A model generated the notes under the pieces. It had not been told where the DNA came from and searched no databases. It saw only the letters and a program-made list of their open reading frames with translations. Position numbers and translations under genes: made by a program. Positions 7,840 through 12,914 of a stretch of 12,914 nucleotides of DNA are shown here, piece by piece (position 1 is the stretch's first letter; every line of letters begins with the position of its first letter). Source of the stretch: CBFDBT01 sp965603115 (GTDB lineage Bacteria; Pseudomonadota; Alphaproteobacteria; Sphingomonadales; Kordiimonadaceae). The stretch covers positions 1-12,914 of the forward strand of contig CBFDBT010000057.1 of the NCBI GenBank assembly GCA_965603115.1. The letters run 5' to 3'.

Positions 7840-8751
7840 ATGCTGTCGGAGGAACTTCCGGGGCAGGTTGAGCGCTTAGTCGATCATCTTCGCAAAAACA
7901 AAGATAATCCAATATCTCTAACCGAAGTAGCATCGGTTACCGAGGTTTTGATCGGCTCTATGCAGGCTTTTTTTGGGTCTATTGACACATCTATCTATAA
8001 TGAATGTCAGTCACTAAACGAATATATTGCCAATGCAAGAACTGAAATAGCTACTTTATCAACAAGCGAAGAAAAAGAAGACACTGGCATTGATCGGGCA
8101 GGCTTGGAGCTAGATGCAATTGTTCAGGCAACTGAAGAAGCAACCAATACCATCATGAATGCCGCAGAAGAAATCATGGGGGCTGATCTTACAGATGAAG
8201 ATGGTCACGCAAGTGTTCAAGATGCTGTTATGCGGATTTTTGAAGCCTGTTCCTTCCAAGATATAACAGGTCAACGTATCTCAAAAGTTGTTGAAACTTT
8301 TACCCATATTGAAGCGAGAGTGTCTGAACTAAGTGCTCTACTTGGTGTGAGTGAAGCTGATATTCTTCGCGCCAAATCTGAAGCTCCTGCTAAAGAAGGC
8401 GATGATGCTCTATTAAGTGGGCCTGCTCTTGAAGGTGAAGGTATCGACCAAAGCACAATCGATGACCTTCTAAATGCAGACGAGACACTCAGTGAAGACG
8501 CACCGCAAAGTTCAGAAGAAGAACTAATTGTTGAAACCAAGAAAAAAGCTGGGCCATCTTCTCTTATTGATAGTCAAGCGGATATCGATGCTCTGATGGC
8601 CGCAAGCCCATTACCCGAACCTGAGCCGGAGCCTGAACCGGAGCCTGAACCTGAACCTAAGGCCAAGGCTAAACCGAAGCCTGAGCCTGAGCCTGAAATA
8701 GATGCGGGTAAAACCACAAGCCAAGAAGATATTGACGCTCTATTCAGCTAA
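7840..8751 (+). CDS. cheZ: CheY-P phosphatase CheZ with repeated CheY-docking motifs
   Basis: Helical phosphatase that dephosphorylates CheY-P. The ATG at 7840 is preferred over the one at 7834 because the GGAG at 7829-7832 is only one base from the latter and seven from the former; this gives 303 residues. The signature FQDITGQRI carries D141 and Q145, aligning with catalytic D143 and Q147 of E. coli CheZ. The region before it is helical, as expected for the four-helix dimer. The C-terminal half (after about 175) is acidic and low in complexity. It contains three similar short motifs: DQSTIDDLLNAD (203-214), SQADIDALM (245-253) and SQEDIDALFS (294-303). A Pro-Glu/Pro-Lys tract (codons 8614-8697) separates the last two. 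These motifs resemble the FliM N-terminal CheY-binding peptide and the CheZ C-terminal CheY-binding tail. The core is firm; the docking role is inferred. Confidence 0.9.
   Translation: MLSEELPGQVERLVDHLRKNKDNPISLTEVASVTEVLIGSMQAFFGSIDTSIYNECQSLNEYIANARTEIATLSTSEEKEDTGIDRAGLELDAIVQATEEATNTIMNAAEEIMGADLTDEDGHASVQDAVMRIFEACSFQDITGQRISKVVETFTHIEARVSELSALLGVSEADILRAKSEAPAKEGDDALLSGPALEGEGIDQSTIDDLLNADETLSEDAPQSSEEELIVETKKKAGPSSLIDSQADIDALMAASPLPEPEPEPEPEPEPEPKAKAKPKPEPEPEIDAGKTTSQEDIDALFS
8614..8697 (+). repeat. Pro-Glu / Pro-Lys coding repeat in cheZ
   Basis: Twenty-eight codons in which Pro alternates with Glu, then a Lys-Ala/Lys-Pro part, then Pro-Glu again. The DNA is built from imperfect six-base units (CCTGAG, CCGGAG, CCTGAA). 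The charge pattern (negative, positive, negative) resembles the stiff linker of TonB. It likely forms an extended spacer between two CheY-docking motifs, and its length may vary between strains by slippage. Confidence 0.8.
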
Positions 8752-8769
8752 TAAGAAAAAATTCTTCGT

Positions 8770-8796
8770 GCCTAGTCTTACCATTTTAAGCTAGGC
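8770..8796. terminator. Hairpin between convergent cheZ and HAD genes
   Basis: GCCTAG (8770-8775) pairs with CTAGGC (8791-8796). The inner CTTA (8777-8780) pairs with TAAG (8787-8790), with one bulged T and a six-base loop. On the minus strand the stem is followed within about 10 bases by a run of six T, so it may terminate the EAL-HAD transcript. It overlaps the end of the HAD gene. Confidence 0.45.
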
Positions 8797-9662
8797 ATTA
8801 TTGACTCCAATGCTGGTAGTGCATGACTATCTCTATGCAAAATTTCAGCTAATTGCTCATAGCTTAGCGGTCCTGGACTTAAGAGGGGTAAAATATCATC
8901 TCTATGAATGCCGCCTGCTATTAATATCGCTTTATAACCAGCATTTGCTGCACCTGCTATATCCGTTTGAAAACTGTCCCCAATCATAAGTATTGACGCT
9001 TCATCCAATGGTAGATTTAAGGCTTCGGCTGCGCTATGCAAAGCAAATATATTTGGCTTGCCAGCCCATACGATGTCACCTCCAAGAGACTGGTAAACAT
9101 CGCCAACCACGCCGGCACAAAGTTGAAGCTCTTCTCTTACATGTACAATTCTGTCAGGATTTGCACATATCATCGGCACGCCTAATACAGCAGCCTCTTT
9201 CAACATGGGTCGGTGGGCTTCCCCTGTGGTTTCGTCCAAACCAGTACAAAGAATAAAATCTGCTGTCTCTGGGGAACTTGCATGTTCAACAGGTAGCCCC
9301 TCAAGTGTAGCAGCATCCCGCTCAGCTGGCCCAATGTGATACATTTTTTGACCGCTCTTAGTATCGCGTATTATACGACGCGCTAGGGAGCCTGATGAAA
9401 TAAGCACATCTGCAACCGACTTAGGAATACCAAGGTCATCTAGATAGCGCCAAACTTCGTTAACCGGCTTTGGTGAATTGGATAGTAAAGCCACAGGAAT
9501 GCCTTGTGACCGTATCTTTATCAAACATTCAACTGCCTCTTGGTGCTGGACACTGCCGTCATGGAGGACGCCCCAAAGGTCACAGATGACACCCTTAATA
9601 TTGCCTAACTTATTATTGAGCCCCCTCCATACAGGGATAGTGGTAGAAGAATCAATTGTCAT
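8778..9662 (-). CDS. HAD-IIA (NagD-like) phosphatase family protein
   Basis: A 294-residue HAD-superfamily protein of the subclass IIA type common in alphaproteobacteria. Motif I is CDLWGVLHDG with the nucleophile D28, but the usual acid/base Asp two residues later is Trp (W30), as in the TIGR01459-type group. Motif II is LLSNSPK with S61-N62, motif III is K202 in WAGKPN, and motif IV is IGDSFQTDIAGA with D229 and D234. The C2-type cap lies between motifs II and III. The substrate is unknown, and the W30 substitution makes classical phosphatase activity uncertain. It starts 14 bases after the stop of the EAL gene, with an AAGG upstream of its ATG, so the two form an operon. It is convergent with cheZ. 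Confidence 0.85.
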   Translation of the reverse strand: MTIDSSTTIPVWRGLNNKLGNIKGVICDLWGVLHDGSVQHQEAVECLIKIRSQGIPVALLSNSPKPVNEVWRYLDDLGIPKSVADVLISSGSLARRIIRDTKSGQKMYHIGPAERDAATLEGLPVEHASSPETADFILCTGLDETTGEAHRPMLKEAAVLGVPMICANPDRIVHVREELQLCAGVVGDVYQSLGGDIVWAGKPNIFALHSAAEALNLPLDEASILMIGDSFQTDIAGAANAGYKAILIAGGIHRDDILPLLSPGPLSYEQLAEILHRDSHALPALESIMPSLKW

Positions 9663-9676
9663 TACAAACCTTAAAC

Positions 9677-10837
9677 TTAAAAATTTTCAGTATAGTCTTG
9701 CGCTGGTTTTAGCTCACCATACAAATAACCCTGCACCATCTCGACTTGACAATCTGTGGCCTGAAGAGAGTCATTTTCTGTTTCAATCTTAGATATAATG
9801 AGATAAATTTTGCGACTACGCAGTGCTGAAACAAGGCTAGGAATTTCGCTAACGTCATAAGTCTTGAGTAAGGCCTCCAAGTCAATTTTTAAATAGCGCA
9901 CATAGTGTTTTTCCAACTCAAAGAAATCCATATCTAGATCATTCATATGATCAAGAGAAATAACACAGCCACGCCGGCCAAGATTTAACAGCCTATCAAC
10001 AACCGTTTGTGGAAGTTGGTCATAATCTGCGCGGGTAATTTCCAAAACAATACGACCCGAAAATTCACTATTGTTGCTAATGTAATCCGCAAACTGAGGG
10101 AAGAAATCATCATCGTTTAATGATTCTTTTGGCATGTTAACAAAGAATTTCATATTAGGTTGTCGCGGCCCAAGTTTGCGAATAATTTGTATCAAACGAA
10201 AGATCAATAAATTATCCAAAGTCCCTGCTAGCCCCTTATCCTTGACGAAAGATATATATCGACCCGCATCAATAACGGCGCCATCCTTGCTGCGCACCCG
10301 AGTAAAACACTCATAGTGCACAACATCGCGAGACGAAAGATAAACAATAGGCTGCAAATATAAGTCAACGCGATTTTCGATCAGGGCCGCCTGAGTGATA
10401 CTCATTATTTGTGATGCTGACAGTGATGAGCTATCCTTGGTTGATCCATCCATATTTGACACATCTGGTATAAATTTCTCAGCTTCTATATCGATAATAT
10501 TATCATCAGCGTCTTCTAGTTTTGGTCTTTTCTCAAGTTGCGACAAAATATCCTGTAATATTTTCAATTCAGCGACTACATCAGGAGATTGCTCATTATC
10601 CACGAGATCAAAATGCCCGCTTGAATATTTTAACGAATCCAATTCTGCTCGAATTTTTTTATTCTCAAAATGCGACATTAAAAGCAATTGTATGTGCCAT
10701 GCTGTGAAAAACACAAATACTGCCAAAATAGAGGCTGCCTGCTCTGATAGGCCAAACCAACTTGGCCCAAGCACCAAGGCGCCTGCTGCAAGAATTAAAT
10801 ATGAGATGACCATTAAGACATGTGTAATAAATGACAT
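9677..10837 (-). CDS. TipF-like membrane protein with degenerate EAL domain
   Basis: A 386-residue protein. The ATG at 10837 is preferred, with AAAGGGG about 11 bases upstream; an upstream in-frame GTG (10885) lies inside a palindrome and directly after a stop. Two membrane segments (about residues 2-24 and 34-54) are followed by a charged, probably coiled-coil, linker (55-105) and an acidic stretch. The EAL-like domain runs from about 145 to 380. Canonical positions kept are Q162-P163, E176 (as ECF, not EAL), N234, E266, D296, K317 in LKID, and Q369-G370. The second Asp of DDFG is His (297) and the Glu of the EGVE motif is Ser (349). c-di-GMP hydrolysis is therefore unlikely. The architecture matches Caulobacter TipF, a c-di-GMP-binding flagellar assembly factor; similarity by layout is what supports this. 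The neighbouring cheYZ agrees. Confidence 0.72.
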   Translation of the reverse strand: MSFITHVLMVISYLILAAGALVLGPSWFGLSEQAASILAVFVFFTAWHIQLLLMSHFENKKIRAELDSLKYSSGHFDLVDNEQSPDVVAELKILQDILSQLEKRPKLEDADDNIIDIEAEKFIPDVSNMDGSTKDSSSLSASQIMSITQAALIENRVDLYLQPIVYLSSRDVVHYECFTRVRSKDGAVIDAGRYISFVKDKGLAGTLDNLLIFRLIQIIRKLGPRQPNMKFFVNMPKESLNDDDFFPQFADYISNNSEFSGRIVLEITRADYDQLPQTVVDRLLNLGRRGCVISLDHMNDLDMDFFELEKHYVRYLKIDLEALLKTYDVSEIPSLVSALRSRKIYLIISKIETENDSLQATDCQVEMVQGYLYGELKPAQDYTENF

Positions 10838-10877
10838 AAAGCAATCAACCCCTTTGCTTTTAACCGAATAAGGCTCT

Positions 10878-10905
10878 TTCGACACTTAACTCTTTAAGTG
10901 TCGAA
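10878..10905. promoter_or_regulatory. Perfect 12-bp inverted repeat upstream of the EAL gene
   Basis: TTCGACACTTAA (10878-10889) and TTAAGTGTCGAA (10894-10905) form a perfect dyad around CTCT. It begins 40 bases upstream of the chosen ATG of the EAL gene. No T-run follows on either strand, so it does not look like a terminator. An operator for a dimeric regulator or a leader hairpin is more likely. Confidence 0.5.
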
Positions 10906-11036
10906 TCATAGTTTAAACCGACTTACTAAACTTCTATATTAACGATTAGAAGCAAAATGGCAATCTGCTAACATAATTGAATTTGCTATTACAGATTTTA
11001 ATATCACGTTGAATAGTTTCTAACCGTAGGCTCTCG

Positions 11037-11055
11037 CTTGACAACAGAAGTCAAG
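11037..11055 (+). promoter_or_regulatory. Inverted repeat with TTGACA upstream of the SCP2 gene
   Basis: CTTGAC (11037-11042), seven bases, GTCAAG (11050-11055). The left arm contains a perfect -35-like TTGACA (11038-11043). No good -10 lies 16-18 bases downstream (the hexamer at 17 is TGATGT), so a sigma-70 promoter is not claimed. The dyad could be an operator for the SCP2 operon. Confidence 0.3.
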
Positions 11056-11111
11056 AATGATGATGTAGACAAGTATACCAATATAGCACAGTAAACATAA
11101 GGAGCTTTACT

Positions 11112-11417
11112 ATGGACCTTGCAGCGATAACTCAGGAAATTAAGAATAAGGTTGGAGCACATTCGGCGCTTGAGGCCGTAATTAAATTTGACTTTGGCGA
11201 TGAAGGTGTAATCCATATAGATGGTACAGCTTCACCCACTGTTATTTCCAATGATAATAATGACGCAGATTGTACAGTAAAAATTTCTATGGATGACTTT
11301 GTAAAACTCGCAGATGGGTCTCTAAATCCGCAAATGGCATTTATGATGGGAAAATTGAAGGTTGAAGGCGATATGAGTCTTGCTCTTCAGCTCGGCACTA
11401 TTTTAGATGGTGGCTAG
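11112..11417 (+). CDS. SCP2 sterol-carrier-type lipid-binding protein
   Basis: A free-standing SCP2 domain of 101 residues, normal for the single-domain bacterial form. The pattern is clear: a helix with LEAVIKFDFGDEGVIHID, then the strand with DADCTVKISMDDFVKLADG, and the terminal helix with QMAFMMGKLKVEGDMSLALQL. The fold makes a hydrophobic tunnel for acyl-CoA or other lipids; no catalytic residues are expected. It is cytoplasmic. AAGGAG (11099-11104) lies 7 bases before the ATG, a strong ribosome-binding site that suggests good expression. The next gene starts within about 15 bases, so they form an operon. Its ligand is unknown. Confidence 0.85.
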   Translation: MDLAAITQEIKNKVGAHSALEAVIKFDFGDEGVIHIDGTASPTVISNDNNDADCTVKISMDDFVKLADGSLNPQMAFMMGKLKVEGDMSLALQLGTILDGG

Positions 11418-11430
11418 AGAGTAATTGCAC

Positions 11431-11958
11431 GTGATATCCATTGAGAAAATACGATCCTATATCCTTACAATAAGTCTGCTTATTGTTGGGTTTGGCGTTG
11501 TCGCGTGGTTTTATGTGAGCGGAAGTAACAGCGCATCTCTAAAAGGTCTTCATAGCGGTAATTTACAGGTCATAAAATTTGAAGCACTTGTGCCTGACCA
11601 GGGGGGATACTTTATGTGTGCCCCAGGTTTTTGCGTTGAGGGTACTGAAAACATTCAATCCAAAACATACATGGTCTCACGCGCTAAACTTTCTCAAGCC
11701 CTTTTTTCCTATACCGACAACAATACCGCTATAAATATTTTTCGTAGGGATTTAACGACATGGCAATTTGACTTTACCGAACGCGTAAGTAATGAAAAAT
11801 TCCCGCATGTGGTTACCGTTCAGCTTGTTATGCTTTCTCCAAGTAAGAGCAGTTTAAATATTTACAGCCGGTCTGAATTGGGCTCTTCAAAACCTAAAAT
11901 TCACAAAGAACGCGTTGAACGGTGGCTCAGATATGTGGAATCCTCACTATCAGGGTAA
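11431..11958 (+). CDS. DUF1499 membrane-anchored protein
   Basis: A 175-residue protein with one N-terminal membrane segment (about 9-30) and the remainder presumably periplasmic. GTG at 11431 is preferred, since AGAGAG (11416-11421) is 9 bases upstream; a TTG at 11425 is possible. The C-terminal half carries LNIYSRSELGSS followed by HKERVERWLRYVE, which matches the DUF1499 signature (ySRS..G......RV..WL). C63 and C68 (MCAPGFC) form a short Cys pair. The usual family Asp-Gly-Val-Asn segment after the Gly is replaced by SSKPKIHKE, so this is a divergent member. The function of DUF1499 is unknown. It lies 13 bases after the SCP2 stop, suggesting a shared envelope-lipid role, which is only an inference. 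Confidence 0.7.
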   Translation: MISIEKIRSYILTISLLIVGFGVVAWFYVSGSNSASLKGLHSGNLQVIKFEALVPDQGGYFMCAPGFCVEGTENIQSKTYMVSRAKLSQALFSYTDNNTAINIFRRDLTTWQFDFTERVSNEKFPHVVTVQLVMLSPSKSSLNIYSRSELGSSKPKIHKERVERWLRYVESSLSG

Positions 11959-12111
11959 AATACATGTTTATCGATTACAGATAATAACAGCACTAGAATC
12001 CTGTGCCTTCCTGTGCTATCGAACTCTACAAAGCCGATCTCAGGGGAGGTCATGCAACAATAACCATAGAGCATTTATACTTAAAATCTCTCAATAACCG
12101 GACCCTATCTA

Positions 12112-12783
12112 ATGGATAATAACACACTAGCAATTTACATGAATGAACTTAGCAATCAGGCTATTCAAACAAAAGGTGCTTTTGACCTGTTTAATCAAGC
12201 TTTAGAAGCTAAAGCCCCTATGGGAGTACTCTTTGCTCTAAATTCGGTTATGCTCAATGCAAGTCAATTATCTGCTATTCTCTGGCCACCGCGCGCCCGT
12301 GCCCGCACCCGTGCTGAAAAATTACGTGAGATATTGCAATTGCAAGAAAAGCATGCCCTCAATGATCGTCGCCTAACAGAGTATTGGGATCGCAGTGATG
12401 AAAAAATGGATGAGTGGATTACCAGCACGAAAGGCGAAAAAGTAGTCTTTGACTATGTAGGGACCTTTAATGATCTTGATAAAGCAGGGATTAAAGACGC
12501 TGGGCTCTACCGCGCATATGACCCTGAGCGTAAGATATATTTCTTTCGCGGTGTTGGCTACAATATTGAAACCATTGCTAAGTCTATGATGGATGTTGGC
12601 AGCCGTATTATGCAGGTTCATCAACAGATGTTCCCACCGCAAGAGCCTGCTGCTGACACAGCACCAGCGAGTGAAGATGAAGGTAAAGCAGCGCCAAAGG
12701 CAGAAAAGAAAAAGGCAGCGGCACCTAAGAAAAAGGCCGCTCCCAAGAAAAAAGCGCCAGCCAAAACAAAAGCAAAAAAATAA
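12112..12783 (+). CDS. Unrecognised protein with histone-H1-like Lys/Ala/Pro tail
   Basis: A 223-residue protein that I do not recognise. There is no signal peptide or clear membrane segment. The N-terminal third is helical (FNQALEAKAPMGVLFALN), followed by a basic patch PPRARARTRAEKLREIL (59-75) and a coiled-coil-like stretch. The centre is mixed alpha/beta (YVGTFNDLDKAGIKDAG, YFFRGVGYNIET). The last 30 residues are a low-complexity tail of KKK, AAP and KAK units, like bacterial histone-H1-type proteins and other nucleic-acid-binding tails. Binding to DNA, RNA or a polyanion is therefore plausible. The start has only a weak Shine-Dalgarno sequence (CGGA). A 153-base gap separates it from the DUF1499 gene, in which I see no clear promoter. 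A strong terminator follows. Confidence 0.75.
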   Translation: MDNNTLAIYMNELSNQAIQTKGAFDLFNQALEAKAPMGVLFALNSVMLNASQLSAILWPPRARARTRAEKLREILQLQEKHALNDRRLTEYWDRSDEKMDEWITSTKGEKVVFDYVGTFNDLDKAGIKDAGLYRAYDPERKIYFFRGVGYNIETIAKSMMDVGSRIMQVHQQMFPPQEPAADTAPASEDEGKAAPKAEKKKAAAPKKKAAPKKKAPAKTKAKK

Positions 12784-12802
12784 AAATAAATTTTTGAACT
12801 GT

Positions 12803-12835
12803 TAATAAAGGGATGACACAGTCATCCCTTTATTA
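12803..12835. terminator. Strong hairpin terminator, probably bidirectional
   Basis: A perfect 15-bp stem with a three-base ACA loop (12818-12820): the left arm is 12803-12817 and the right arm 12821-12835, with a GGGATGAC core. The plus side is followed by T-rich sequence. The minus side carries TTTATTTTTA a little further on. It lies 20 bases after the stop of the tail protein and directly after the stop of the minus-strand small ORF, so it can serve both. Confidence 0.85.
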
Positions 12836-12895
12836 TTATGTAAGTTTATCCATCAGCAATAAAACCAATATTGCCAATATTTTTGTCGTTTTCAT
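12836..12895 (-). CDS. Candidate 19-residue hydrophobic small protein
   Basis: Reads MKTTKILAILVLLLMDKLT then TAA. AAAGGA (minus strand, 12908-12903) lies exactly 7 bases upstream of the ATG, the same arrangement as cheY. The stop codon abuts the strong hairpin terminator. The peptide has two Lys, a hydrophobic core of about ten residues and a polar end, so it would insert into or lie on the membrane. Small peptides of this type include type I toxins and membrane regulators, but I recognise no specific family. The window ends 6 bases beyond the Shine-Dalgarno sequence, so its promoter is not visible. It may be a real small gene or a chance ORF. Confidence 0.4.
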   Translation of the reverse strand: MKTTKILAILVLLLMDKLT

Positions 12896-12914
12896 CTTCC
12901 CGTCCTTTCAGAAA

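Noticed and set aside
8614..8697. CRISPR or non-coding tandem array
   Set aside because: The repeat is in frame inside cheZ, encodes a Pro-Glu linker and has no spacers.
10838..10885. GTG at 10885 as the start of the EAL gene
   Set aside because: It directly follows an in-frame stop and lies inside the 12-bp palindrome. The ATG at 10837 has a ribosome-binding site and begins at a membrane segment.
11038..11066. Sigma-70 promoter based on TTGACA at 11038
   Set aside because: The hexamer at 17-base spacing (TGATGT) fits the -10 consensus poorly, so only the inverted repeat is reported.

Overview
The window reads as a stretch of a moderately AT-rich alphaproteobacterial chromosome. The diagnostic items are the ribF-ileS-lspA-DUF3035 order, an alphaproteobacterial-type HAD-IIA protein, a TipF-like membrane protein with a degenerate EAL domain, and a CtrA-like box in front of a cheY-cheZ pair. 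No mobile elements, rRNA, tRNA or CRISPR arrays were seen, and no gene-free stretch exceeds 300 bases.

Layout. (1) Positions 1-1279 (+): the 3' part of a fold-type-IV aminotransferase-like gene, overlapping or abutting a sulfotransferase-like gene. (2) 1308-2021 (-): a lone periplasmic solute-binding protein. (3) 2142-7136 (-): ribF, ileS, lspA and a DUF3035 lipoprotein, a housekeeping cluster for flavin synthesis, tRNA-Ile charging, lipoprotein signal cleavage and an outer-membrane lipoprotein. (4) 7432-8751 (+): cheY and cheZ, the chemotaxis output and its phosphatase. (5) 8778-10837 (-): the TipF-like degenerate EAL gene followed by a HAD-IIA phosphatase-like gene. (6) 11112-12783 (+): a stand-alone SCP2 domain protein, a DUF1499 membrane-anchored protein and an unrecognised protein with a Lys/Ala/Pro-rich histone-H1-like tail. 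A strong hairpin terminator follows. (7) 12836-12895 (-): a 19-residue hydrophobic small ORF with a good Shine-Dalgarno sequence, ending against that terminator.

How the parts relate. The centre of the window looks like a motility island: phospho-CheY drives the flagellar switch, CheZ removes the phosphate, and the TipF-like protein would be a c-di-GMP reader at the flagellated pole. The most interesting points are a CheZ whose C-terminal half carries three copies of a FliM-type CheY-docking motif on a Pro-Glu/Pro-Lys linker, and an aminotransferase-fold protein that seems to lack the PLP Schiff-base lysine while being coupled to a sulfotransferase-like partner. All family calls come from reading motifs by eye; no database search was run.
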